From NCBI GenBank assembly GCA_036279295.1, contig DASUJK010000387.1, positions 1 through 21,352 of the forward strand: DNA of 21,352 nucleotides, in the 5' to 3' direction. The stretch comes from DATEPR01 sp036279295 (GTDB lineage: Bacteria; Actinomycetota; Actinomycetes; Mycobacteriales; Pseudonocardiaceae). The position numbers and the translations under genes were made by a program. Shown here piece after piece: positions 7,357 through 15,839 of the stretch. Position 1 is the first letter of the stretch. Every line of letters starts with the position of its first letter. The notes beneath the pieces were generated by a model. That model saw nothing but the letters and a program-made list of their open reading frames with translations. It had not been told where the DNA came from and ran no database searches.

Positions 7357-7374
7357 CGTTCAACAAAATGAACG
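7357..7374. promoter_or_regulatory. Inverted repeat, candidate operator for the XRE-cupin regulator
   Basis: CGTTCA and TGAACG form a perfect 6-base inverted repeat around the AT-rich centre ACAAAA, 18 bases in all. It sits just downstream of the plus-strand -10 candidate, about at the expected transcription start, and upstream of the minus-strand -10 candidate. Binding there could control both directions. Dyads of this size are typical targets of dimeric XRE proteins. The link to this regulator is inferred from position only. Confidence 0.5.
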
Positions 7375-7495
7375 TCCCAGACCGACTACTGAGCGCCGTT
7401 CGACTCCCCACCGACAGCCGTCGTGGCGGAGACCGTCCCTGATGACGGGTCCGCCCGCGATGACGCCTGCCCGTTCGACGCCGCAAGGAGCGCGC

Positions 7496-9073
7496 ATGAC
7501 CCGAATTCGCCCACGAACCGCCGCCCTACAGGGCATGGCACTGGGCCTCGTCACCCTCGCCCTGATCTCCGCCTGCGGTAGTGGCGGCAGCGGCTCCGGA
7601 GCCGCACCCGAGCCGAAGGCGGTCACCGGCGGCACCGTCACGATCGACCTGAGCGGCCCCGTGACCAGCTACGATCCGGCCAAGGGCAGCGGCTTCCAGG
7701 ACGCGGAGGTGGCCTGGGCGCTCTACGACTCGCTGGTCGTGACCGACAGCGACGGCAGTTTCGTCCCCGGCCTCGCCTCGTCGTGGAAGATCGCGCCGAC
7801 CAGCGCGACCTACACGCTCAAGTCGGGCGTGACGTGCTCGGACGGCACCAAGGTGACCCCGACGGTGGTCGCCGCTTCGCTGCGCCGCTTCCTCGACCCG
7901 GCCACCGCGGCGCCCTTCCTCGCGCAGGTCACCGGCGGCAACGCGGCCACCGTGACCACCGGGGCCAACACGGTGACCGTGACGTTGGCCAAGCCGTGGG
8001 CGGGTCTGTTCCCCGGTCTCGCGTCGCCGTTCGCCGGCATCATCTGCCCGGCCGGCCTGCGCGACCTGAACAGCCTGAAGACCAGGTCGGCGGGTACCGG
8101 CTCGTTCGTGTCGGCGTCCCAGGTGGCCGGTTCGAACTACACGTTCACCCGGCGCACCGACTACGACTGGGGCCCGAAGTACGCCGACCAGGGCACCGGG
8201 ACGCTGCCCACGAAGCTGGTCATGCAGGTGCTCACCGACGACAACACGCGGTCCAACCTGATGGCCACCAGCGCACTGCAGATCGGCGCGTTCACATCGG
8301 ACGCCTGGCAGAAGTTCAAGGCCAGCAAGGGAGTCAAGTCGGCGATCTCCAACCAGACCGACACATTCCTGATCTTCAACGAGGCGCCCGGCCACCCGAC
8401 GGCGGACCAGCGGGTGCGGAAGGCCGTCGAGCAGGCGGTCAACCGGCAGGGCCTGAACCAGGTGCAGAGCTTCGGCGCCGGATCTCTGATCACGAACCTG
8501 GGCCAGTCCAACTACCAGTGCTTCGACAACTCGCTCGGCAACCTCATCCCGCGCTACGACGCCGGCGCCGCTGGCCAGGTGCTCAAGGGCAGGTCGCTGA
8601 ACGTGTTGGGCACCAACGTGTTCGCCGGTGGCGACGCGAACAGCTACGTGCTGTCCGCGCTGGAGGCCGCGGGCGTGAAGGGCACCTTGCAGAACCTGGA
8701 CAACGCCGCCTACGTGCAAGCCCTGTTCAGTGGCACGAACAACTGGGACGTGGCGATCCTCGGCTACGGCAACCTGCTGTCCAGCCTGCTGGCCGCGGGT
8801 GGCTTCTTCTCCGGGCACGCCCCGCCCAACGGCCAGAACCTGGGTGACGTCCAGAACCCGACCGCCGCCGCCGCGTTGGCCGCAGCCGGCTCGGCAACGT
8901 CGCAGGGCGCGGAGTGCGCAGCACTGAGCACGTTCCAGAAGTCGTTGCTCACCAACGCCGACTTCCTGCCACTGTCGACGGTGCCGGTGCACGTGCTGTT
9001 CGCCGGCGGCACCAGCGGAGCGGTGGTGAAGGGCTTCGTGCAGCCGTCGTCGATCCGGATCGCCCAGAAATGA
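7496..9073 (+). CDS. Peptide ABC transporter substrate-binding lipoprotein (SBP family 5)
   Basis: The 525-residue protein is a family-5 solute-binding protein of the DppA/OppA type. It captures peptides outside the membrane and delivers them to the permeases encoded next. The N-terminus is a lipoprotein signal with lipobox LISAC, making Cys27 the lipidated residue, followed by a Gly/Ser linker. Typical family segments follow: VTSYDPAKG (about 57-65), ALYDSLVVTD, and VRKAVEQAVNRQGL (about 306-319). I chose ATG 7496 over upstream in-frame starts because AAGGAG at 7485-7490 precedes it and the signal peptide begins there. The gene heads the transport operon and overlaps the permease start (ATGA, 9070-9073). 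Family-5 proteins also bind nickel or other solutes; the three peptidase genes downstream favour peptides. Confidence 0.92.
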   Translation: MTRIRPRTAALQGMALGLVTLALISACGSGGSGSGAAPEPKAVTGGTVTIDLSGPVTSYDPAKGSGFQDAEVAWALYDSLVVTDSDGSFVPGLASSWKIAPTSATYTLKSGVTCSDGTKVTPTVVAASLRRFLDPATAAPFLAQVTGGNAATVTTGANTVTVTLAKPWAGLFPGLASPFAGIICPAGLRDLNSLKTRSAGTGSFVSASQVAGSNYTFTRRTDYDWGPKYADQGTGTLPTKLVMQVLTDDNTRSNLMATSALQIGAFTSDAWQKFKASKGVKSAISNQTDTFLIFNEAPGHPTADQRVRKAVEQAVNRQGLNQVQSFGAGSLITNLGQSNYQCFDNSLGNLIPRYDAGAAGQVLKGRSLNVLGTNVFAGGDANSYVLSALEAAGVKGTLQNLDNAAYVQALFSGTNNWDVAILGYGNLLSSLLAAGGFFSGHAPPNGQNLGDVQNPTAAAALAAAGSATSQGAECAALSTFQKSLLTNADFLPLSTVPVHVLFAGGTSGAVVKGFVQPSSIRIAQK

Positions 9074-10113
9074 CGAGTATCACAAGTCCGGCGGCGCCCG
9101 TGCCCGGTCCGGGTGCGGGCGCCCCGGAGCCCACCGGTGCCCAGCCGGTCCGGGGCCGGATCGCCCGGCTCTGGCTGGCGTACCTGGCTCGGCGGCTCGC
9201 CGGGGTGGTCGCCGTGCTGGTCGTGATCGTGCTGCTGACGTTCATGATCGTGCGGTGGGTGCCAGGTGACCCGGCCCGGCTGATCGTCGGGTTCGACGCG
9301 GGCCCCGCGCAGGTGCGGCAGGTCCGTGAGCAACTGGGCCTGACCCAGCCGTTCTGGCAGCAGTTCGGCCACTACGTCGGCGGGCTGTTCCACGGTGACC
9401 TCGGCACGTCGTTCGTGACATCGCAGCCGGTCAGCGAGATGTTGGCCCAGCGGCTGCCGCTGACCGCGCAGCTCGCGGTCAGCGCGCTGATCGTGGTGCT
9501 GCTCGTCGGCTTCCTGCTCGGCGTCACGGCAGGTGTACTCGACCACAACGGCCGCGGTCGCTACTACACCGCGCCGTTCACCGCCGTGACGTCCCTGGTC
9601 GGCGCGCTGCCCGAGTACATCACCGGCACCCTGCTGGTCTACCTGTTCGCGCTCACGCTGCACTGGTTCCCTGTGCAGGGCGGGCCGAGCTTCACGGCGA
9701 TGCTGATGCCGGCTCTGGCCGTCGGCCTGCCGCCCGCGGCGGTGCTGGCGCGGCTGGTCCGCAACGAGACCGTCGGGGTGCTGTCGCAGGAGTACATCAC
9801 GACGGCGACCAGCAAACGGCTGTCCTCGGCCAGGTTGCTGTTGCGGCACGTCCTGCCCAACGTCGTGACCAGCACGCTGACCCTGTCCGGGTTGCTGCTG
9901 GTCGCCCTACTCGGAGGCACCGTCATCACCGAGAACGTGTTCAACATCCCCGGTCTCGGCACCGAGGTGGTGCAGGCGATCCTGCGCAGCGACTACCCGT
10001 CGGTGCAGGGGATCATCCTGGTGCTCGGGGTGATCGCGGTGGTCATCAACCTCGCCGTCGACATCACGCTGGGTCTGCTCGACCCGAGGGTGCTGGCCAG
10101 GAGGGTGGCGTGA
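9070..10113 (+). CDS. Peptide ABC transporter permease, DppB/OppB type
   Basis: The 347-residue membrane protein has a Pro/Gly-rich cytoplasmic N-terminus of about 35 residues and then six probable membrane segments, the first near 40-60 (VVAVLVVIVLLTFMIV). Family marks are the VPGDPARL loop, the LGLTQPFWQQF segment, and the EAA coupling motif EYITTATSKRLS...RHVLPN (about 240-262) that contacts the ATPases. The C-terminus is LLDPRVL. ATG 9070 overlaps the binding-protein stop, and its TGA overlaps the GTG start of the next gene, so synthesis of the subunits is coupled. The N-terminal extension is longer than in enteric DppB. Confidence 0.92.
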   Translation: MTSITSPAAPVPGPGAGAPEPTGAQPVRGRIARLWLAYLARRLAGVVAVLVVIVLLTFMIVRWVPGDPARLIVGFDAGPAQVRQVREQLGLTQPFWQQFGHYVGGLFHGDLGTSFVTSQPVSEMLAQRLPLTAQLAVSALIVVLLVGFLLGVTAGVLDHNGRGRYYTAPFTAVTSLVGALPEYITGTLLVYLFALTLHWFPVQGGPSFTAMLMPALAVGLPPAAVLARLVRNETVGVLSQEYITTATSKRLSSARLLLRHVLPNVVTSTLTLSGLLLVALLGGTVITENVFNIPGLGTEVVQAILRSDYPSVQGIILVLGVIAVVINLAVDITLGLLDPRVLARRVA

Positions 10114-11978
10114 GGCGGGAGCGGCGCAGGCCGCTGCCCGCGATGCTCGTGGTGGGTGCCGTGCTGCTGCTGGTGATGGTCGTCATCGCCGTGGTCGCGC
10201 CCATCGTGTGGGGTGACTCCGCCCAGGCGCTGACCGCCGACATTCGGCAGACCGGCTCGTCGGCACACCTGCTGGGCACCGACTCGCTGGGCCGCGACGT
10301 CCTGTACCGGACGCTGGTCGCGACCCGGCTGACCCTGATCATGGCGCTGTGCGCGACCGCGGTCGCCGTGGGCATCGGCACGCTGCTCGGTGCGGGCGTC
10401 GTCCTCGCGGGACGGTTCGTCCGCGGGGTCGGCGCGCGGGTCATCGACCTGCTGGTGTCCTATCCGCCGATCATCGTCGCGCTCACGGTGACCGCGATCT
10501 TCTCGCCGGGCCGGGTGTCCGTGGTGTTCGCGATCGGGCTGGCGTTCTGCCCGCAGTTCGCCCGGTTGACCAACACGCTGGCGGCCTCGGTCAGCGCCAG
10601 GGACTACGTGGTCGTCGCGCGGCTGCTGGGTACCGGCCGGGCGCGGCTGCTGTCCCGGCACGTGCTGCCCAACATCGCGGCACCCGTGCTGGTGCTCACC
10701 TCCGTCGGCTTCGCAACCAGCATCGTCGCGTTGTCCGGGTTGAGCTTCCTCGGTCTCGGCGTCCAACAGCCGTCGTTCGACTGGGGCATGCTGCTCGCCT
10801 CCGGCCTGCGGGACCTGTCGGTCAACCCGATCGAGTCGCTCGGCCCGTCGGTCGGCATCCTGCTCACCGGTCTCGGCGCCGGCCTGCTCGGCGACGGGCT
10901 CGCCCGGTACTGGGAACCGCGCCAGCACGCGCTGCCGGAGCGTGGTTCCCGGGCGTCCGCGCGGGTGCCCAAAGCGCCCCCGGTCGCGGCTGCTGGCGGC
11001 GGCGATGTCGTCGCGGAGCTGCGGGACCTGACCGTGTCCGCGCGCGGCGCAGAGCTCGTCCGGGGTGTCTCACTGGACATCCGGGCAGGCGAGATCGTCG
11101 GCCTGGTCGGCGAGTCCGGTTCCGGCAAGAGCGTGACGGCGATGGCGATGGCCAGGCTGCTGCCGGCCGCCCTGACCTGGACGTCCGCCCGGCACCAGGT
11201 GAACGGCATCGACCTGAGCCGGGCGGACGTGCCGCCGCCGACCCGGCTGGCCACCGACATCGGTGTCGTGTTCCAGGACCCGGCCAGCTGCTTCAACCCC
11301 GCGCTGCACGTCGGCACCCAGCTCACCGAGGTGTTGCGGGTGCACAGGGGAGTGCCACGCCGGCAGGCGGCCGAACTGGCCGTGCAGCGGCTGCGCGAGG
11401 TGCGGGTGTCCGCACCGGAGAGCCGGATGCACCAGTACCCGCACGAGCTGTCCGGCGGCATGCGGCAACGCGCCATGATCGCGATGGCGTTGCTGTCCGA
11501 GCCCAAGCTGCTGATCGCGGACGAGCCGACCACCGCGCTGGACGTCACCGTGCAGGCCGACGTCCTGCGCCTGCTGCACCAGATCAACGCCGACCACGGC
11601 ACCGCGATGCTGTTGATCTCGCACGACATCAACGTGGTTTCCGCGCTGTGCCAACGGGTCTGCGTGATGTACGCGGGCCGGATCGTGGAGGAGGTGGCGG
11701 TGGCCGACCTGCGCGCGGGCCGGGTGCACCACCCGTACACGAAGGCGCTGCTGGCCGCGTCGCCGGGCGAGGACGCCGACCGGGCGACGAACCCGTTGCG
11801 GCCGTTGCCCGGCAGGCCACCACGGCCCGGTGACGTCGGTGACGCGTGCTCGTTCGCGCCGCGCTGCCCACTGGCCATGCCGCGCTGCCGCGAGGAGGAT
11901 CCACTCCCGCGACCGACTCCGGATGGCGGTGTGGCCGCGTGTCATGCCGTGGACCCGGCATTGGTGGAGATTCGATGA
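10110..11978 (+). CDS. Fused peptide ABC transporter permease/ATPase (DppC-DppD fusion)
   Basis: This 622-residue protein joins two subunits that are separate in enteric bacteria. Residues about 1-270 form a DppC-like permease, with GTDSLGRDVLYR near 55-66 and an EAA loop DYVVVARLLGTG...RHVLPN. After a linker of about 30 residues comes a DppD-like ATPase: Walker A GESGSGKS 334-341, signature LSGGMRQR 447-454, Walker B Asp471-Glu472, and switch His505. The C-terminal oligopeptide/dipeptide domain carries Cys580, Cys586, Cys593 and Cys611, a pattern that binds a [4Fe-4S] cluster in characterised DppD proteins. The start is GTG 10110, overlapping the previous stop. Such fusions are known in actinobacteria. 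No frameshift is needed to read through, and both halves look functional. Confidence 0.92.
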   Translation: MRRERRRPLPAMLVVGAVLLLVMVVIAVVAPIVWGDSAQALTADIRQTGSSAHLLGTDSLGRDVLYRTLVATRLTLIMALCATAVAVGIGTLLGAGVVLAGRFVRGVGARVIDLLVSYPPIIVALTVTAIFSPGRVSVVFAIGLAFCPQFARLTNTLAASVSARDYVVVARLLGTGRARLLSRHVLPNIAAPVLVLTSVGFATSIVALSGLSFLGLGVQQPSFDWGMLLASGLRDLSVNPIESLGPSVGILLTGLGAGLLGDGLARYWEPRQHALPERGSRASARVPKAPPVAAAGGGDVVAELRDLTVSARGAELVRGVSLDIRAGEIVGLVGESGSGKSVTAMAMARLLPAALTWTSARHQVNGIDLSRADVPPPTRLATDIGVVFQDPASCFNPALHVGTQLTEVLRVHRGVPRRQAAELAVQRLREVRVSAPESRMHQYPHELSGGMRQRAMIAMALLSEPKLLIADEPTTALDVTVQADVLRLLHQINADHGTAMLLISHDINVVSALCQRVCVMYAGRIVEEVAVADLRAGRVHHPYTKALLAASPGEDADRATNPLRPLPGRPPRPGDVGDACSFAPRCPLAMPRCREEDPLPRPTPDGGVAACHAVDPALVEIR

Positions 11979-12994
11979 GCGAGCCTGCGAGCGAATCAAC
12001 GACACAGCGTCGGTCCGTGCTCCAGGTGACCGGAATCAGCGCTGGCTACGGCTCCGGTTCGCGCTCGGCCCGGGTGCTGCACGACGTGTCGATGGCCATC
12101 GAGCCGGGGCGCACCATGGGTGTGGTCGGCGAGTCCGGTTCCGGCAAGTCCACCCTGGCCAGGGTGCTGGTCGGGCAACTGGAGCCGCTGTCCGGCTCGG
12201 TGTCGCTGGGCGGGCGGGACATCGCGACGATGAACCGGCGTGAGCTGCGGGCCGCGCGTCGGCAGGTGCAGTTGGTGCCGCAGGACCCGTTCGCGTCGCT
12301 GGACCCCAGGATGACGGTCGGGCGGGCGCTGGCCGAGGCCATCGACCCGCGTTCCTCGCTCCGCCGCATCGACAGCGACCGCATCACCGAGCTGCTGGAA
12401 ACGGTGGCGCTGGAAGGAGATGCGGCACACCGGCTGCCGCACGAGTTCTCCGGTGGCCAGCGGCAGCGGATCGTCATCGCGAGGGCGCTGGCCGTCCAGC
12501 CGGAGGTGGTGATCGCCGACGAGGTCACGTCGGCGCTGGACTCGTCGGTACAGGCGGAGATCCTCGACCTGCTGCTGGACCTGCAGCGGCAGTCCGGCCT
12601 GGCGCTGGTGTTCATCACGCACGACCTCTCCATCGCGCGGTACATGTGCGACGAGGTCAGCGTGCTGTACCTGGGCCGGATGATCGAACAGGGTGACATC
12701 GGGCTGCTCACCGAGCCGGCGCACCCGTACACGGAGTTGTTGCGCGCCAGCGTGCCCGACCCGAGCGGCCGGATGTTCGACGACGAGCCGCCCGCCGTGG
12801 TGGCCGCCGATCCCGGCGATCCGGCGCACCCACCGACCGGCTGCGCCTTCCACCCACGGTGCCCGCAGGGGCCGAGGGTGCTCGGTGAACGCACCGTCTG
12901 CGTGGACACCCTGCCCACACTCGTTCCGGCAGGCCGGCCCGAACAGGTCGCCGCCTGCCACTTCCCGCTCGTGCGCGTCGATGCGGACGACTGA
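11975..12994 (+). CDS. Peptide ABC transporter ATPase, DppF/OppF type
   Basis: The 339-residue protein is the second nucleotide-binding subunit of the importer. Walker A is GESGSGKS (52-59, Lys58), the signature is FSGGQRQR (158-165), Walker B ends Asp182-Glu183, and the switch His216 sits in ITHD. The position after the catalytic glutamate is Val184 (DEVTSALD), where nearly all ABC ATPases have proline (DEP). The C-terminal cysteine pattern (CAFHPRCP..., then VC..., then ACHF) matches the [4Fe-4S]-type tail of the DppD/DppF family. ATG 11975 overlaps the stop of the fused gene. The start agrees with the beginning of family similarity at about residue 15 (VLQVTGISAGYG). Confidence 0.92.
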   Translation: MSEPASESTTQRRSVLQVTGISAGYGSGSRSARVLHDVSMAIEPGRTMGVVGESGSGKSTLARVLVGQLEPLSGSVSLGGRDIATMNRRELRAARRQVQLVPQDPFASLDPRMTVGRALAEAIDPRSSLRRIDSDRITELLETVALEGDAAHRLPHEFSGGQRQRIVIARALAVQPEVVIADEVTSALDSSVQAEILDLLLDLQRQSGLALVFITHDLSIARYMCDEVSVLYLGRMIEQGDIGLLTEPAHPYTELLRASVPDPSGRMFDDEPPAVVAADPGDPAHPPTGCAFHPRCPQGPRVLGERTVCVDTLPTLVPAGRPEQVAACHFPLVRVDADD

Positions 12995-13013
12995 ACCCCC
13001 ACGAGGAGAGCAC

Positions 13014-14951
13014 ATGGCAGACCAGTTGGCACAGCAAGGGTTCTTCACGGCGGACGACCTGTCCCGGCTGCCCGAGATCGTGGCGGCGGACCTGGCACCG
13101 GACGGCGACTCGATCGTCTACGCGGCCACCACCCGGGACGGCCGGACCGCACTGGAGCAGACTCTGCTGTGGCGATCCGGCACGGACGGTGTGGCCGAAC
13201 TGCTCGGTGACACCGAAGCCGGGCAGGGTGCGCCCGCGTTCGCCCCGGACGGCACGCGGATCGCGTACCTTCGGGACGTGGCCGGCAAGCCGCAGGTCGC
13301 CGTGCTCACGCTGGCCGACCGCACCACCGAGGTGCTCACCGACTTCCCCCGCGGTGCCGGCGCACCGCGCTGGTCGCCGGACGGCACGACGCTCGCGTTC
13401 ACCGCGTGCGACGAGCCGCTGCGTGACCCGGCCAAGCCCTACCGGGTGACCCGGCCGGTGTGGCGGCGGGACGCGCTCGGCCTGACCGATGACGTCAAGT
13501 CCGACCTGTGGACCGTGCCCGCCGGTGGCGGCACCCCGACCCGGCTGACGTTCCACGACGGCATCGTGGGCCAGGTGCAGTGGTCGCCGGACGGCACGAC
13601 ACTGCTGTATGACTGCTTCGCTGAACCGACCACGGCGTCGGTCATGCTGCGCACGGTCAGCGCGGACGGCGCCAAGACCCACGTCGTGCTCGACGCCGAC
13701 TACCTCGTCTACCCGCCGAGTGCCGCGTGGCTGTCCGACGGCCGGATCGTGCGCACCACCGGCTGGGACGTGTACAAGCGGCTCGACCTTGCCGTGCACG
13801 ACCCGGCCACCGGCACCGACACCGACCTGAACATGACGCTGCCCGGCCAGATCGGCGGCCTGATGCAGATGAACATGAACAGCACGCTGTTCGAGGCGAA
13901 GCTCGTGGTCGACCCGGCCGACGATGTCTACCTCTACGTGCAGACCGGTGGCCGACTGGAGCTGGCCCGAATCTCCACATCGGACGGTTCGTCGGAGATC
14001 GTGCACACCGGCGACTTCTCCGTCACGCCGATCGTGCTGCGTGGCACCAAGCTGCTGCTGGCCCGCACGACGTTCGCCGAACCGGCCACCCTCACCGTGT
14101 TCGACGTCGGCGACCGCACCGAACACCCGGTCGCCGGTGTGCACCGCGACTGGCTGCCCGCATCACCGTTCACCGTGCACGAGCTGCATTTCGACGGTGC
14201 CGACGGCACGCCGGTCGAGGGCTGGTTCCTGGAGCCGAACGGCGGCTCCGGCCCGTACCCGACCGTGCTCGACATCCATGGCGGCCCGTTCGCCGTCTAC
14301 GGCCACTCGTTCTCCATCGACGACCACCTGTTCGCGTCGGCCGGGTACGGCGTGCTGCTGGTCAACTACCGAGGCTCGTCCGGTTACGGTGAGGACTTCG
14401 CGAAGTCGCTGATCGCGGACTGGGGCAACAACGACGCGGGCGACCTGCTGGCCGGCGTGGACCACGCCGTGTCGCTCGGTCTGGTCGACCCGGCCAGGAT
14501 CGGCTCGTTCGGCCTGTCCGGCGGCGGTTACCTGACCTCCTGGCTGCTCACCCACGACAACCGGTTCGCCGCCGGTATCGCGGAGTGCCCCGTCACCGAC
14601 TGGAACGGCATGGTCGGCTCGGACATCCCGCAGGTCGTCGCACGCTGGATGGCCGAGGACCCAGGCCACGGCCCGGACAGCATGGTGCCCTACGTCCGCA
14701 TGTCGCCTGCCACATACGCGGCCGACTGCGAGACGCCGATGCTGATCGTCGAGCACGAGGGTGACCTGCGCTGCCCGAGTGGACAGGGCGACGTGTTCTA
14801 CAACGCGCTGCACCTGGCCGGCCGGACGGTCGAGATGCTGCGGCTGCCCGGCATGTTCCACGGCGGCCCGTACGCGGTGGCGGACCTCGCCGGGCGCACC
14901 GAGCGGTTGGCCGCGCTGACCGAGTGGCTCGACCGGTACCTGAAGTCCTGA
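13014..14951 (+). CDS. S9-family serine peptidase (prolyl oligopeptidase/acylaminoacyl-peptidase type)
   Basis: The 645-residue protein combines an N-terminal beta-propeller (about 15-390) with a C-terminal alpha/beta-hydrolase domain (about 400-645). The propeller is marked by repeated PDG blades such as LAPDGDSIVYAA, FAPDGTRIAYL and WSPDGTTLAFT. The triad is Ser502 (GLSGGGYLTSW), Asp584 (EHEGDLRCP) and His616 (MFHGG); HGGP near 422 forms the oxyanion region. No signal peptide is visible, so it should act in the cytoplasm on imported oligopeptides, where the propeller restricts access to short peptides. ATG 13014 follows a GAGGAG site. A 19-base gap separates it from the ATPase gene. Whether it cuts after proline or removes acylated residues cannot be told from sequence. 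Confidence 0.9.
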   Translation: MADQLAQQGFFTADDLSRLPEIVAADLAPDGDSIVYAATTRDGRTALEQTLLWRSGTDGVAELLGDTEAGQGAPAFAPDGTRIAYLRDVAGKPQVAVLTLADRTTEVLTDFPRGAGAPRWSPDGTTLAFTACDEPLRDPAKPYRVTRPVWRRDALGLTDDVKSDLWTVPAGGGTPTRLTFHDGIVGQVQWSPDGTTLLYDCFAEPTTASVMLRTVSADGAKTHVVLDADYLVYPPSAAWLSDGRIVRTTGWDVYKRLDLAVHDPATGTDTDLNMTLPGQIGGLMQMNMNSTLFEAKLVVDPADDVYLYVQTGGRLELARISTSDGSSEIVHTGDFSVTPIVLRGTKLLLARTTFAEPATLTVFDVGDRTEHPVAGVHRDWLPASPFTVHELHFDGADGTPVEGWFLEPNGGSGPYPTVLDIHGGPFAVYGHSFSIDDHLFASAGYGVLLVNYRGSSGYGEDFAKSLIADWGNNDAGDLLAGVDHAVSLGLVDPARIGSFGLSGGGYLTSWLLTHDNRFAAGIAECPVTDWNGMVGSDIPQVVARWMAEDPGHGPDSMVPYVRMSPATYAADCETPMLIVEHEGDLRCPSGQGDVFYNALHLAGRTVEMLRLPGMFHGGPYAVADLAGRTERLAALTEWLDRYLKS

Positions 14952-14981
14952 CCCGCCCCCGCGACCCGAGGAGTTCGTCCC

Positions 14982-15839
14982 ATGTACGCACATGTCAACG
15001 GCGTCGACCTGTTCTTCGACGTCGAGGGAGCCGGTTACGTACCGGAGGGCACGGCATACCGGGAGAAGCCGGTCATGTTCGTGCTGCACGGCGGTCCCGG
15101 CTGTGACCACACGTACTTCCGGCCGTGGCTGCACCCGCTGGCCGAGCACGTGCAACTGGTGTTCATCGACCACCGGGGCAACGGCCGCTCCAGCCGGACC
15201 GACGAGGCGACGTACACGATCGAGCAGATGGCCGACGACACCGAGGCGTTGCGGCAGTACCTCGGGCTCGGCCCGATCCTGGTGCTCGGCCAGTCGTTCG
15301 GCGGCATGGTCGCCCAGGTGTACGCCACCCGGTACCCGGCGTCGGTGAGCAAGCTGGTGCTGGCCGACACCACGCCGTCCATGCAGTTCTGGGACGACGC
15401 GCAGGAGGCAGCGCAGGTGATGGCCACGCCGGAGCAGCTCGCGGCGATTCCCCGGCTGTTCAACGGGGAGATCACCTCGCAGCAGGAGTTCGACGAGTGG
15501 TGGGAGGTGTGCATGCCGCTGTACTTCCACCACAAGGACGACACCGTCATCGAAGCGGTCGAGGCCAGGATGACCGGTGCCTACGAGGTGGCCAACTACA
15601 TGATGGCCAACATCATCCCGAAATACGACGTACGGTCGCTGCTGCCGGACGTGACCGTGCCGACCCTGATCTTGGCCGGGCGCCACGACTGGGTGACGCC
15701 GTTGCCCCAGTCGAAGCTGATCGACGAACTGGTGCCGAATTCGACGCTGGTCGTGTTCGACGAGAGCGGGCACATGCCGCACATCGAGGAGAACGAGAAG
15801 TTCATCGCCGCCGTCACAGAATTCGTCAATGCCCGATGA
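14982..15839 (+). CDS. Alpha/beta hydrolase of the proline iminopeptidase (S33) type
   Basis: The 285-residue cytoplasmic hydrolase has the S33 peptidase signature. HGGPGCDH near 36-43 forms the oxyanion hole, DHRGNGRSS follows near 64-72, and the triad is Ser105 (GQSFGG), Asp236 (GRHDWVT) and His264 (SGHMPHIEE). A lid region of about 100 residues lies between Ser105 and Asp236. Proline iminopeptidases release N-terminal proline, or other residues, from short peptides, which suits an operon that imports and cuts peptides. GAGGAG at 14968-14973 sits 8 bases before ATG 14982. Related enzymes can be esterases or lactonases, so peptidase activity rests on motif plus context. Confidence 0.87.
   Translation: MYAHVNGVDLFFDVEGAGYVPEGTAYREKPVMFVLHGGPGCDHTYFRPWLHPLAEHVQLVFIDHRGNGRSSRTDEATYTIEQMADDTEALRQYLGLGPILVLGQSFGGMVAQVYATRYPASVSKLVLADTTPSMQFWDDAQEAAQVMATPEQLAAIPRLFNGEITSQQEFDEWWEVCMPLYFHHKDDTVIEAVEARMTGAYEVANYMMANIIPKYDVRSLLPDVTVPTLILAGRHDWVTPLPQSKLIDELVPNSTLVVFDESGHMPHIEENEKFIAAVTEFVNAR

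Noticed and set aside
7526..8992. A 488-codon minus-strand open frame opposite the binding-protein gene
   Set aside because: Its composition (Arg/Gly/His/Val repeats without domains) is that of an antisense shadow in GC-rich DNA, and the plus strand has a lipobox and clear family motifs.
10349..11833. A 494-codon plus-strand frame within the fused permease/ATPase gene
   Set aside because: Arg/Ala/Gly-rich low-complexity translation; the other frame carries Walker A, signature and Walker B motifs.
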